Position numbers and translations under genes: made by a program. A stretch of 64,000 nucleotides of DNA, taken from assembly GCA_029255685.2 (NCBI GenBank), contig CM055319.2, positions 22,042,247 through 22,106,246 of the forward strand, read 5' to 3'. The notes beneath the pieces were generated by a model. It was given only the letters and a program-made list of their open reading frames with translations. It searched no databases and had not been told where the DNA came from. Each line of letters begins with the position of its first letter. Position 1 is the stretch's first letter. Of this stretch, positions 33,186 through 46,375 are shown in pieces. Source of the stretch: Silene conica. Lineage: Eukaryota; Streptophyta; Magnoliopsida; Caryophyllales; Caryophyllaceae.

Positions 33186-34700
33186 AGCGTCGTCCAACTA
33201 CTTGGACTTTCACACATGCTTACAATTCACATGAAGAAGGATAACGAGAATTCAACAAGTCATGAATCGCAACATTTGGTTCACACGGGAAGTAATGAAC
33301 AAGAACGTTTGACAAATAATAGTTCACAAGCTTATATATCATACTGAGATGAAATGAACAGAAATTAGATAACAAGCATTATATTGAAATTCATATGGTT
33401 CATTTGAGAAAAGAGAAATCACAATCTACATTAATTTCATATTCGGTAAGTTTACGTTTCATACGGGATTAAAATAAACAAGACTTCAAAGATAGCTCTT
33501 ATACCTTAAACATACGATTTAAGCGAGAAAAGATAGACGGAAGTTGATTTACGAAACATACATTTCATATACATCATAAAACAAGTCTTTCATTCATTTA
33601 ACAACACTCAAGCATTGTCCGAAAAAGTAACGAAACAATGCACAACAACAACCCAAACATCACGCCCAGGCAGCGCTGGCACCGGGCCTAGCTGCAGCCT
33701 GCCGTAGCCAGGCCGCAGTTTGCGCTTGGTGGCCGCAGGCCTGCACTTTTGGCTGGGCAGCAGCTACATGGCCCGCATCAACACACAATCAACATACAAC
33801 AATCCTCGATGTTATACAACAATTTTAAGACGGGTTTATTCATGATTCAAGCGATAATAACAACACGTAATTCCAGCAATTCATGTATATATCAACATAC
33901 AAATGTAAACAAATGATAAGACGTGAGATTGACAACTTCAAACATCAATTTAATCAACTAGAATCATGTTAATGATGACAATAAGATGAGCATATGAACA
34001 ACATCAAATTATCCATTAACTACCATCAAAATCTCCGTTTAACACAACAAATCAACATAAGATTCTTCCTAATAAATGAGTAATCAAATAAGCTACTAAA
34101 TACTTCACGTATTCAACAATCAATCAACAAATAAATCACATACAAATACAATTTTCGCCTTAAAATCCAGAAACTTCTCAAAGTTACCTATTCATGCCAC
34201 GAAATCCTCAAGAGACTCGTCAACGATGTAAGTATCCATGTTGGGATCATCAATATCTTCTCCTACAAACATGAAAACACACATTAAGAAACGAATTGAG
34301 AAGAGGAGAAATGATAGAATTTCGTGCTCCTTCAAAGTGGTTAATTTCTTACCACAAAAGAACGACGACGAGTAAAGGAATCCAATAGCGCGAGAATTAA
34401 CGAGTTTCGTTGATAAACGAAAGTCTTATGATGATTTTTGCGAAATGTAAGAAGGTTTTATTGTATTTATGAGATCCAAGAATTTTTGTGAGGTTGAAGA
34501 TGAAAAAATGATGTTTCACATGTCTCTTTTTATATGAAAAGGGAGGAGTCAGGATTTAAGTGACTAGTCGTAATTGAGTCGGATTTTGTTTATGAAACGG
34601 GAATGTCAAGTAAAGGAATTTTTAACAATGTGTAACTAAAGATATTCACGTTGCAAAACATACCTCGACAGCTGTGATAAAGCAACCGTTACGTTTTGTC
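33186..34700 (-). repeat. Possible LTR or other repeat flanking Cassandra
   Basis: No gene is seen. The minus strand has a TATA-like CATATAAAAAGAG at about 34540-34525, then a long A/T-rich leader. A GC-rich patch with GGCCGCAG, CTGCAGC and GGCCCG words lies at 33660-33775. This could be a large LTR into which Cassandra jumped, but I could not find its ends. A Stowaway-type terminus (GGATCGGAGGGAGTA) lies at about 34700. Confidence 0.35.
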
Positions 34701-35144
34701 TGGATCGGAGGGAGTATTCGTAAAGGGTCAACCGTTTGATAAAGCAAGGGTAGTTTGTAGTTTGTAGTTTGGGGCAAGACCCGTGGATAAACGCGGTGTT
34801 AAGTCTAACCGTTAATAGCAATAATGTTTGGAAGAAATTAAGAATGTTGGGGTTGGTTGTGAATTCCATGGAGTGTGGTCAAACCCAAAAACTAAAAAGT
34901 AAAAAAGTCAAAATGGTGGAAGCTACACTGAAGCAACATTGTAGCCATTCACACGTATGCGACCATTTCAACGCAGCAGCCTCATATATCTCCTCCTTCA
35001 ATTATTCTCACTTGTATTCAATTATTATTGTTATTATCAATTTAGCATGTGACATTTCAGACTTGCAGCATTTTCAGCTACTTGAAACATCTACTGTGTC
35101 ACCTGCTACTCCTACTGCTGCTGCTATTATTACAGTAAATAATA

Positions 35145-38100
35145 ATGGGGAGTATGAGGAACATGGACCCGCAGTCGGCAGCCGAGCGAGCTGTAGGAGT
35201 CATCGGATACGGCTACGATCTAACAAGGGATCTACGGCTGTCGTCCTGTAAGCCCGGTCCCTCTGATTCACGGTTAATTGAAATTGATGAGACTAAGGCT
35301 CGTGATTTGGTGTTGCCTGCTGGAATTGTGCTTCCTAATGTTCCTTCTTGTATTAAATCTGACAAGGGTGAACGTACCCGCTTTCGCTCTGATCTTCTTT
35401 CTTTCAATCAGGTTTTTACTTCTAAAATCTAAATGTTTCACTGCTCTAACGTTATCATTTATTAATCCGCATACAGTTATTTGTTTATATTTAATTCAAA
35501 TTATCTCTTACTTACTTATAACTTACTGTAATTAAATGTGGGGGATGGAGTCGCCGGTAGCTCTCAAATTTTAAAATTAAGGCATTCCTAAAATAGAAAA
35601 TTTAACAATTGATTGAGATACCAAAAATAGAATAATAGACAAATGGCTCTTAGGCCTCTTACGGAGGGAGGGAGTTACAGAACTACACTGAATTAGGGGG
35701 TTGCTTGGTTCACTCCTTAGGAATAGAGTGGATTGGAATGAAAAATCATAGTAATATGGTTTCCATTCCTTTCAAAACATGTTTGGTTCATTAGAAAAAT
35801 AAACATAAAGAAATTGAGTTTAAATCCCTGGTAGGAGGTGGTTATGAGATCCAGAGTTGGGTGGAATGAGAATCCTATGAATTTTAACTTCATTCCAAAA
35901 TATCTCAACCAAATGTCTAGAATTCATTCCATTCCATTCCATTCCAAACCACCCAACCAAACACCCCTTAATTCAGTGTAGTGAATATTGAGAGAGATTT
36001 CTAACATGATGGGGTGAGGGACCCTTGAAGTTTTTGTTTCTCTGGTATGTGTCTCATTAAGTTAGTGGGAGAAGGTCTCTTACGACCTATTAATGAATGA
36101 AATATACGCCTACATCTTGCTGAATTGTGACACTTGGTATTCGTCGTTCGTGTCCAAATCCTGCAAGCCATCAATACTACCTATTTTAACTTCAAATTGC
36201 TAGTTTAAATTGTTGTGCTGACTTGGGCTATACTTTTGGAGTTAGGCTCTATTGTTTTGACCGCCCGTGGTGTGTGCGCTTCATTGCTTTGTTACTCAGA
36301 CGCACTTTCAAGTATTCGACATGACTTGACTATTTTCACCTAAAATATGCATACTTCAGTGAAATTCCATACATGAACGAAGAAGACTATATTTTAGAAA
36401 CTTTTCAGCTTTTTCTATTGAAAATTATTATTGGTCTCAAATGAGATGTCTGAAGTGTCAATGTGTCATAACCATGTCTGAGTGTGGAGTGTTGGACAGG
36501 GGTACACGAGCAAATAAGAGGAGTCGGCTTGATTGTATGATAAAATGTTGTGTGGAAGAGTAACACTATTACCCTACTGCCTTAAGGACTTCTGTAATAG
36601 CAAGGGATCTTGCCAATAACAGGAGATTGAGGGGAAGAGGGAGCGGAACATCGGGTCATATTTAGGCAACTTTACCCTTGTGTTAACGACGCATATAAAC
36701 TGTTTTCATATGGATCATAATGAAAATTACATCAGGAAATGAGTCAAGCAAGATAACTTTCACTTCACAGTAAAAAGAAGTGAAGCTAGTTAGGGAGTAA
36801 TTTTAATTTCTACCATCATTATCTGCAATATAAAAAGAGTGAGTATTTGGCTCCATTGGCAAACATAACTTTGACTTGTAATATGCACTTATTGCCATTT
36901 GATTCCTCACAGATGTCAGAGAAATTCAATCAAGATCTTTCTTTATCCGGTAAAATTCCGTCAGGTCATTTCAATACGATGTTCAACTTCAAAGGATGCT
37001 GGCAATCAGATGCAGCTGTCACAAAGAGTCTCGCATTTGATGGCTGTTTCATTACTCTTTACACTATTGAACTTGACAAGTCTCGCGTAACTTTGTCAGA
37101 GGATATCAAACAAGAAGTGCCTTCTTCATGGGATCCTTCGGCTCTTGCTACGTATGAATTCACTTTCTGTTAGTTGTTTGAGAGTTTTTCTGTATTTGAC
37201 GTGGAGTCATCTATTTAGACATGAGTTCAGTCTATAATATTAAATCACTGTTCGAGGCTTGATGTCATAGTCTATCTTCTTTGGCTAATCTTAGCCATTG
37301 TGCTATAAATGTGGCAGATATTTAATCTAATTTATCTCGAAGAATGTTGTCGTTTGGTGTATTTGGGTGCTTGGCTTGTCACTAATTTTGGCACCTTTAT
37401 GCTACAGATTCATTGAGAAATATGGCACCCACATTGTTGTTGGGGTAAAGATGGGAGGTAAAGATGTAATCCATATTAAACAGCTTCACAGTTCTAATGC
37501 CACGTCTTCGGAAGTGCAAAGTTTACTGAAGAAGCGGGCTGATGAAAGGTTTTCCGAAGATTTACCAAAATCTGCTGCACAAAGAGTAACACAAAAGGTA
37601 CATATTGTGCAACCATTTAATTATTTTATATGTATTCGTCTGGATCATGTCTCAAAGTGTTTGTGAGCCCTCGGAAAACATTATGAATCGCTGCGGACAG
37701 CTTATCTCCATTCAAGAATTTCACTAGAATTTTTTGAATGTCATTTGCTGTCGCACCACAATGCTTATGGGTTGTACAAAGGTCACCCTTATATTCCAGG
37801 AGATGTTGATAATTTGATATTGTTAGATTATTCGCCACTAAGAATTTATGGGATGTGAATCTATGATTAGAGTTCTATGAGTCAATCAGTCAAGGACTAA
37901 AAAACAAATTGAAACTTACAGCTTATGCGTGTGAAGGCTGAATAACTTGGAAATATTCATTCTGAGGCTGTGAGGCATATGCTCGGACTAGTTTTGGGAC
38001 CAAATCGCTTAACTTTTCAGATTTGAGGGATCTGAATCTATTTGGCCGCAGGATATACCTCATGAGCCATGAGTTCATGTTATGCAACTTGCAGCTTTAG

Positions 38101-41100
38101 AGTTTCATGGCGTACCAGTCCTGTTATTGATTGATGGCTACGTATACCTTACAATTTAGTAGCTTAGGCAGTAGTTTTAACTTTTAACCACAGGACCTCC
38201 CAGAGGGCAGAGCTTGGAGATCATGTTCCTGGGATCTATGGTGTATGGAGTCTCATACCCCACAAACCAGTTCCTTTTTTGAATGTTTTTAGGTGATGTT
38301 ATGGCTCACAGCAGTCCTGAAAGTGCCCTCTAATCTACTGTTTGTTTTGTGTGGTGAATGGAAAGGGAAAATAATCTTAAGGACGGAAAATGAAAGGAAG
38401 GAAGTAGTGATTTCATCATTTGATTAATTAATAAGAATTAAAAAAATCCTGTTTGATTTTTTGACAATGGAGGAAATGATAGAATGGTTCTGTTGTTATC
38501 TTGGTCAGTGTAATCCTCTCAATTTCAGGATAGGAAGGATTGGAGTTTATTGGACCTCTATTATTAACATGATCCACGGGTTTCCCGATTCCGGTTTCAT
38601 TTTTTCCTGATGCATTCCATTTTGTTATGTTGAAAGACAATGGAAAATGGTTCAGCTCCTTCTATTTTCATTTCCTTTCCACCCAATCCACTCCTACGAA
38701 ACTAGTCTTACATCCCATTTATATTGTCTTCATTTTCTTTTGGGTCCATCCGAAAGGAAACCCTTTCCTATATCGAGTAAAATAAGAAAGCTAACTCGTT
38801 AATAACATAATAATGGTAAGGGCCATGTGAATCTCTATATGTAATTTTGTAATTGAAATGGTATGTAGGGAGTAGGGAGTAGGGACTAGGGAGTATATAT
38901 TAAAGTCTCAGCTGCAATTGTAGGATTGCTCTGTGGTTTATATTTTTGGAGACTGTCTCCCAAGTAAGACATTAAATATAGGCCGCGACACAAATTCTCG
39001 ACTTGAATTGTCAAGGTTTTGAAGCGGTGTATAAGCAGTATTTATGGCACCCTGAGTGAGATTGGAGATTCAGACCTTGAATTGTCAAGGTTTTGAAGCG
39101 GTGTATAAGCAGTATTTATTTCACCCTGAGTGAGATTGGAGATTCAGACCATGATGCCCGATTCGGAGGTTGAGTCTCAAACCTAGAATTAATACCATTT
39201 TCCTAGTGTGAAGCCGATCTTTTTTTATTTTTTTTTTTTATTTTTTGGGTGAAATTTGTGAAGCCGATCTTGTGGTGGCAACTGGCAAGTTGATAACCTA
39301 AATGATAGAATGTCTTTATTGCTGAAATAGCCTTGAATAATTGACTTGTTATTTATATTCTAATCCTTGGCTGCTTAGGTACAAACTTTTGTTTATTGCA
39401 GTAATTCTGTCTTTATTTGAATTTCTCTTTTCGACCAGCATTAGTTGTCCAATTTTTATTTTTACAACAATAATATCTGAGCCTTACTTCCATAATGATT
39501 TTGGGTTAGCTAGCATGAATCATCATCATCTGAACCCGTTATCCAATAGGATTCCACAATATATGAGAATCTAAGTAAAAGGAGTTGAAAAGGCATGGTA
39601 AAATATTACAACAACAACAACATCAGAGTCTTAGTCCCAAAATGTTTTGGGGTCAGCTGACATGAATAATTTCTTGGAACCGTCATGAGTGAATTCTCAT
39701 CTCAACAAAAGAAAAAAGAAGGAAAAGAAAAAAAACGGAAGTGGAGTGAAACAAAAAAATGGAAGGGAAAGGGGTTTTATGTATAAAACCCAAAAAAATA
39801 AATCAAGAGTAAAGTTTAAAGTGATTTTGAGAAACGAAGTAAAAATTAAAAATAAAAAAAATAATAATAAAAAAAATGGTGAAAGTAAAATGATAAGTAA
39901 AACAATTTTTTTTTTGAAAAAATAAAAACGCAAAGTAAGAAAAAAAGTAAAAGTTGAAAGAGTAGAATAAAAAGAAATGTAATAAATAAGATATTTTGAG
40001 AAATCAAACTTGACGGTTCACCCGCTTCATTTCTCTCCATCGACATGTCCTTATCAATCACAACTTTTATTTTTACCTTTCAAAAATTTCTACGCCAAAT
40101 GTTTTACTCGAGAACTTACAATTCTTGGCATCCTTCTTCTTCTGCTCTTTTGCAGGACAGAAGGCATACTAACTGGCAACTCCAAGCCTCATTGGCTCAG
40201 TCATTTAGACCTGCTGTGGTTCCGCTGACAAAGAATGAGGTAGGCTTCATATGATGGTTTGGGCAATGTTGTTTCAAGTCATAAATTTTGATTATAATGC
40301 TTTGAAGTGAATAAAAACGAATTAATTCTTTTCCGGGCAGGATATTTTGAGTATTGAAGTTCGAAGAGGAGGTGTTGATCTTGGAAGTCACAAGAAGTGG
40401 CTTTCCAGTATATCGGAGTCACCAAATGTCATTTTTATGTCCTTTGTTCCTATAACATCTCTGTTATGTGGAGTCCAAGGCTGTGGATTTCTCAGCCATG
40501 CAGTCAATCTATATTTAAGATGTGAGCATTCACATTCTCTTGTATCTCTGGTTTTCATAGTAGTGTTTTGTTCTATAAACTTGCTAAAAAATTTCGTGTT
40601 TGTAAATCATGTTATCAGACAAACCACAAATAGAGGAGCTTGCTGAATTTCTAGAATTCCAGTTGCCTCGACAATGGGCTCCTGCATATGGTGATCTTCC
40701 CTTAGGTCTTCGTCGCAAGAAAGATGCATCCCCATCTCTACCATATGCCCTCATGGGTCCTACGCTTTTTGTCAATGTTGTGCCGGTAATTTCTTTGTTC
40801 CTACGACTTTCATAGATTTTGCAGAATACTATGTCATTATTCAACCACAAACCCTATACCAGAACCATGGTTCTAGTTATGTTACGGAGTAGCACTTCTT
40901 GATTCATGTGAAGTAAGAAAATGTTGTGAACTGATACTAGGTTGACACGGGGAATAAGCCGGTAACAGGAATACGGCTTTTCCTGGAAGGTAAGAGGAGT
41001 GACCGTCTAGCAATACATCTTCAACATCTTTCATCACTTCCGAGCATCCTTCGCTTTTCTGACGATCATAGTTGTCAACCTAGTATGGAACCCATTGAGC

Positions 41101-41627
41101 GAGGCTACCTTGAGCCAATCAAGTGGAGCATATTTTCCCATGTTTGCACTGCCCCAATAGAACATATTTCTTCGGAGGATGTTGCCCCAATTGTGACACG
41201 GGCGTGGTTGGAGGTTAAATCCATGGGCCTGAAAAAGGTCCTCTTCTTGAGGTTAGGATTCTCTATGGTGGCCTTTGCTAGGATACGAAGATCTGTGTGG
41301 GATGGACCCACCACTTTCTCAAAGAAGTCGGGTTTGTTCTCGAATTTGATCAGTGGAAGATTTAGTAGCGGGTTGAGCCCTCCCCCAGAGGAACGTCAGA
41401 AACCGGTCATAAATTCAGCCCTGTACCCAGATGGTCCGCCTACGCCAGCTTCTGCCCCCAAACTGTCTAATATTGTCGACACCAAGGAGCTGGTTAGAGG
41501 ACCAGAAGACCAACCTGGATATTGGGTGATTACCGGAGCAAAGCTGTGTATGCAGGGTGGAAAAATTAGTGTAAATGCCAAGTTTTCATTGGTGACCATT
41601 ATTTCCGAGGATCCAATGGGTGTATAA
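35145..41627 (+). CDS. NSL1: MACPF-domain protein, NSL1-like (seven exons)
   Basis: Exons: 35145-35411, 36913-37151, 37408-37597, 40156-40239, 40341-40521, 40619-40785, 40941-41627. All introns are GT..AG and the phases join to 1815 nt, 604 aa. The start MGSMRNMDPQSAAERAVGVI fits the family; ATGs at 35154 and 35163 are alternatives. The MACPF signature YGTHIVVGVKMGG is at residues 174-186. Other blocks are KSDKGERTRFRSDLLSFNQ, MSEKFNQDLSLSGKIPSG, MSFVPITSLL, GFLSHAVNLYLRYKP, FLEFQLPRQWAP and LAIHLQHLSSLP. The C-terminal half (KAWLEV-like AWLEVKSMGLKKVLFLRLGF; GYWVITGAKLC) is closest to NECROTIC SPOTTED LESIONS 1 rather than CAD1. In Arabidopsis NSL1 restrains salicylate-dependent cell death; this role is inferred by homology. 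Confidence 0.94.
35682..35982. mobile_element. MITE in NSL1-like intron 1
   Basis: Inverted ends ACTACACTGAATTA (35682) and TAATTCAGTGTAGT (to 35982) enclose GGGGTTGCTTGGTT and AACCAAACACCCC inner repeats, with ATTCCATTCC runs between. The inner motif is common in plant hAT/Harbinger-like MITEs. The superfamily is not settled because the target duplication is unclear. Confidence 0.65.
39002..39149 (+). repeat. 74-bp tandem duplication in NSL1-like intron 3
   Basis: CTTGAATTGTCAAGGTTTTG begins at 39002 and at 39076; the units differ at only a few bases (TGGCACC versus TTTCACC). The rest of this 2.56-kb intron is AT-rich. Confidence 0.9.
39460..39670 (+). repeat. RTE-LINE/SINE-type 3' tail remnants in intron 3
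   Basis: ACAACAACAACATCAGAGTC followed by TTAGTCCCAAAATG and TTTGGGGTCAGCTGACATGA (39608-39665) resembles the conserved 3' tail of plant RTE LINEs and Au-type SINEs. A diverged copy (ATGATTTTGGGTTAGCTAGC) lies at about 39495. Confidence 0.5.
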
Positions 41628-43360
41628 TTGATTCATTCGGTAGACAGATACGGGTGTATTTTCGCTGTACATAGCGCCCCAAGTATTTTTTTGTTAAATA
41701 TAATGAAAAAGTTTACGATGGTATGAACTTGAAATATATTATTGACAAAAACGAAAAGACACGCATTCTATCATATTTCCATGCTGATGTTTCGCTCGCT
41801 ACATCCTCCGCAGTTTTTATTCTACATCTCTTGCAAGCTCGCTCATCCACCATGACAAACACCTACTCTTTTCAATCGATTTTAAACTACATTACTTTGC
41901 TATATGTTTGCTCCATCTCAAGCACACCTTCAACCTTTACAAACGTACTACGGACAGAAAACGAGAGGAGAAAGTATGATTGAACGTGTAAAAGTAATTG
42001 TATTTGGAAGGCCATATTGCAAATCACAAAGTTTCATTGAAGACAAACACTATCCATCACAAGCTGAAGACGGATAATACTCCTCTCACAAAATGCAAGT
42101 GACATTACCTATGAGAAGTTCCATTTCCCCCCACTTGTTCTCCCATTGGAACGTGTCGGTCACAAGCAAGACGCCTTGATTGCAAAGGCTGAGTAATACT
42201 AGTCCAAGAGATTGATCGATACCTGGCCGAAACAGATACCTGTACAATCTATATTCGACTTGTAATATTATGCCCTATCAGATCTGTCATAAGTTCATAC
42301 TAATGGAGGCATTTCTGTGATGATCAATGGGATGGAAATCTAGAATGGTTCGCAGTTAAGAGTTACGACTTCCTCACACTGAATGACTGAATGGTATCAA
42401 CTGTTGCGCAACTTCGACGTGAACAGAAAGAGTAAAAGAGAAGCAATAAGGTGAGGTACTAATTCTAGCAATCAAAGAGTTTTCCTTACGAGTATGCACG
42501 CCACACATCTAAGCAATCCAGCAATATCCCATAGAATCAACTGCTACTTAACCAGGCAGAGGTGTAAATATATCGAATTGATTATTCACGCCCATTAACT
42601 TACTAAGAATCCCATCAGTACCTGAACTTCCGACTCAAGTACAAATAATATCGAACATGTAACGCCCTAACTTATTCCTAGGGTGATAAAATACCAATGT
42701 GAGATAAATTCAGTTCAAAGTGCCATAAACTTCCAGCAAAATAAAAGATCTTACAGATCAATGATCGCAAGATTCACGGTGTTGGAGAAAAAGGACACTG
42801 ATTAATCTAGTATCACTGATCACATCTCAGGGGGGCTACGTAAAGCGTCGCATCAACTAATACAAGATCACGATTCACATCTCAACGTCACGAACTTTCA
42901 CCCTCATGAATCTGCATATCAACAAGAATGTCTCTCAACCACCTAATTTCAGAAGGAAAACCACAATTTACTCAAGTGCTGGACATTTCTCCTACGAAGG
43001 GCAAAAGAGAAGATACACACACACACGCAAGTGACACAAAACCTCTCATTGAAAGCTTTAAAATCAGAAAACTAGAAGAATAGTAAAGCAATATCTATAT
43101 GGCACTGATGGCGATAATAGACATTCACATTTATCATGCACCAACACATAGTAATACTAAGGGCCTGAGTTTCCTCTAAATAGTCTGAAATAAATAGGAC
43201 TGCGAAATCTAGGAGCACCAACACTCATCTAGTTCGCAAATATTACAGTAGCACGAGATAAGCAGCTCCACCTTCACTCCATCTCTTGGTTAACCCTTAG
43301 CATATTCCAATAGCATAAACTGCATTTACAAAAAAACTTTGCCTCCCCATCGGACATTCA
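41628..43360. other. Convergent intergenic region, 3' UTRs of NSL1-like and NFD6-like genes
   Basis: About 1.7 kb between two convergent genes. A T-rich stretch after 41627 is the likely NSL1-like 3' end. On the minus strand 42080-42250 looks less AT-rich and could be a spliced 3' UTR exon of the NFD6-like gene. No further protein-coding gene is seen. Confidence 0.5.
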
Positions 43361-45306
43361 TCATGCGTCATCAATGCAATCTGAATGCATATGATGTATT
43401 AGTGTGGCTATATTATCATTTTACAGAAACTGATAACTAGGAAACACGAAAAATCTCTGATATCCTAAAAGCTAGCAGGAACATGAAAACGACACACAAC
43501 CTCTTCTCCTCAGTGTCTCACTTTTGTAGCACATGATAACCAAAAGAAAGATCACTAATTTGGTTGTTTTGCACGTCTGATGTCTTCTTACGTCACAATA
43601 CAATAACATTCCTTAACGTCCCAAAAACTCATACCAATAACGGGGTAGAGGGCCAGACTTATGTAACCTAACCCTTACCATTATCATGATGACCTGACCC
43701 ATAATGGATATCTTTTTGAGAAATCCATTGAATTAATCCCACTTCACAATAAATAAATAAAGGCAAATGAACTATTATACTTCATTGCATCATAGTACAG
43801 AACCCCAAAAAAAAGTTAACAATTCATGTTGACGAAGTTCAGTAACACAAAACATTTTATCTCTTACGAAATGATGATCTGCCTGCCCTTAAATATTTCG
43901 GAGCAAAGTTTTACTGTTTATACTAAACATTTGACATCACAACAATATAATGGAGCCATTTAATTTTGGACTTCAAAAATCTTCCCAATGCTTCTATAGC
44001 ATCACTGCTCAGAAATGTTAACAAGAAGCAAATCTGCATTATTTTTTCTTTGGTAGCTTGCCCTTCACCTAGTTTGGTCTTTCCCTACAAGAGTGAAAAA
44101 TGGATGCTTCTTTTAGAGATGAAGGGTGGGCACATAACTATTCCAACTCCATCTCTTATAACCTAGGTAGCACGGACACTTCTCCTAATTAGTCGTCCCG
44201 TGTCCGACACTCGTTGGATGCATGACTAAACAAATTATAGTTTAGACGAGGAATAAAATTTAAAAATAAATTGGATTTTTACTTGTTTAGATTTAGCTTC
44301 AAATACATGATAAAAATAAAATTATACTCCCTCCGTCCCAGTGAGATGTTTACACTTACTTTATTTTCCCCTCACAAAATAAAGTAAGTGTAAACATCTC
44401 ATTAGGACGGAGGGAGTACACGTGATATTTAACCATAAAATATATATTTTATTATATTTAAATGACGTGTCCCGTGTCCTAAATTTCATGGGATGCCGTG
44501 TCCCGTGTTCGTTTTGGTGCTATATAGCTTATAACTCACAAATTTAGACACCAACAACAGTGAGCATCTAACATCATACCATATTTTTTGGGGGACTATA
44601 GAAATTCAAAGCATTGAGCACATACAAGCTTACATATCAAGAAGAAAACTCTGATAACAACACAAGCATTGAAGACATTTCCATAACATCAAGTCAAATG
44701 GCAAATGCTCAACAAGAGGGAACAAGATTTTACCTTCAGAAGTCCAACTGAAGCCGCAAGGAGCGACCGAAAGCATAGAAGTAAGCAATGCAGTAGCTGT
44801 TGCGGTGTGATATGGCATCAATGATTCCACGCAGCAGCTTAGCTCCATTGGTGACCTTATAATAATCCACAACATTTATATTCAAAATAATGAAACAACT
44901 ATAGAATGAATTTAATTTAGTGGCGGAATCAGGATTTTTATGTACGAGGCTAACAACTAATCCAATAAATTGGGTTTTCAAAAATGTAAAGATTGATACT
45001 TTTACTATTTGAAACATACGATTAGTTTCTAGTTTCCACTATTACATTAGTAATTCGCCTGCGCTGGAATTTCTCAATCCCCTAAAGTCAAATCCTAGTT
45101 CCGCCATTGGTTTTTGAAAGTTGAACTCCGAAACAGCAATCAGAAATTTAAAAAAATTACCTGAAAATCCTAGCAGAAGGGAGGGAGTTTTGTTTAGGAA
45201 GAGTAAAGAAGTTGGATTTGGGTTTGGGAGTTGTACCAAACCTTGTTGCAGCGGATCTGGCAGTGGAAGTGCACCGGATGAATGACCTTGCCGCGAAGGT
45301 AGCCAT
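43361..45306 (-). CDS. NFD6-like small mitochondrial protein (three exons)
   Basis: Exons on the minus strand: 45306-45161, 44855-44734, 43380-43361, all with GT..AG introns; they join to 288 nt, 95 aa. The N-terminus MATFAARSFIRCTSTARSAA is Arg/Ser/Ala-rich with no acidic residue, a mitochondrial targeting peptide. The core SPMELSCCVESLMPYHTATA, then TALLTSMLSV, is the hallmark of the NUCLEAR FUSION DEFECTIVE 6 family. The tiny last exon gives DCIDDA and a stop, close to the acidic end of family isoforms. If intron 2 is retained, translation runs 35 codons to a stop at 44630. NFD6 acts in mitochondria and its loss blocks polar nuclear fusion in Arabidopsis; whether this paralogue does so is unknown. 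Exon 3 is the least certain part. Confidence 0.85.
44327..44416. mobile_element. 90-bp Stowaway MITE hairpin in NFD6-like intron 2
   Basis: CTCCCTCCGTCC...GGACGGAGGGAG flanked by TA on both sides. The whole 90 bp is one near-perfect hairpin (for example GAGATGTTTACACTTACTTT pairs with AAAGTAAGTGTAAACATCTC) with a loop of about 14 bases. Confidence 0.93.
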
Positions 45307-45510
45307 GGATGAGAAACTACAAAGAAACGGGAACAGGGTTTTCTACTTAGGTTTTACACTTTTATCACTTCCAACTTCAATTTTTAACTCGACTCACGAA
45401 CGGGTCACTATTAAACATCATCTCAAAATAATCTCAATTATAATATTTTACAAAATTACCAATTTTGTCCTTTTACATAAATGTTTAAGAGTTGTTAAAT
45501 CTCGTAGATA

Positions 45511-46375
45511 ATATTACAGAATTACTTTTTCACATACGGACTCTACTCTTTCATATATATTTTTCATAAAATTTCGTCTTTTACCATTTTTTCCTAAACC
45601 TAACTGTCTTCTCTAAACCTAAACAGAACACCTCATATTGATTTGTTTATTACTCTAAAAACTTAAACAATAAATTACAATTCTCCAAATTTTGAGTTAA
45701 TATTGTTTATTAACCAGCATCTAAAATAAAAAACAAACTAATTAAGAAAAAAGAAATTAATTAATTAAAAAAATTAAATCAATTGAGAAAGTAGCAAAAT
45801 TAATTAATTAAAAAAAAGAATATGAGAGAACTAATGGAGAGTGCGTGCGCGGCAGGAGCAGGGGCGGGAGGGGCGCGTCAGGGTTGACAGACATGCGACG
45901 CAGGGGGAGGGGCGCGACAGGGGAGGGGGGCGGCAGAGTGCGTGCGCGACAAAGGAGGGTGTGCGTGGCAAGGGGGTGCGCGACGGAGGGAGTGCGTGGT
46001 AGGGGGAGGGGGAGGGGGCGGTTGGGCGTCGGCGAAGGGGAGGGGGTTACGGGAGAGGGGAGGGGAGGCGGTCAGAGTAGCAGGGGGACGGAGGTTGCGG
46101 GGGAGGGGAGGCGAGTGCCGACGGTCATAGGAGAGGGGAGCGGGTGACATAAGGAGGCTGACCAGCGTCGGCCGGAGTAAAGGTTTCCGGCGAATGGAGT
46201 GATCGTTGGTGCTGAATGGAGGTGGCTGGTGGGGATTTGGTGGTGAAGGGGGTCTAGGGAAGAGAGAAACATAAATTGATTTGGTAAAGGATGAACAAAT
46301 GACAAGGGTGGTATGGTAAAAAGCGTATGTGTAAGAGTAAAGTCCTTATGTGAAAAAACACGTCCCTAATTTGTT
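45511..46375. mobile_element. TIR element, family 'CTTTTTCRCATACG', copy B, G-rich core
   Basis: Left end ATTACTTTTTCACATACGGA and right end (CTTATGTGAAAAAACACGTC) are inverted copies. The core 45838-46160 is very G-rich with many GGGG runs on the plus strand and may be a captured, expanded simple repeat. Open frames there are low-complexity and are not genes. The element starts about 200 bp upstream of the NFD6-like start codon. Confidence 0.65.

Noticed and set aside
45845..46147. 100-codon Gly/Arg-rich frame
   Set aside because: Low-complexity G-rich core of a TIR element; both strands are open because of base composition.
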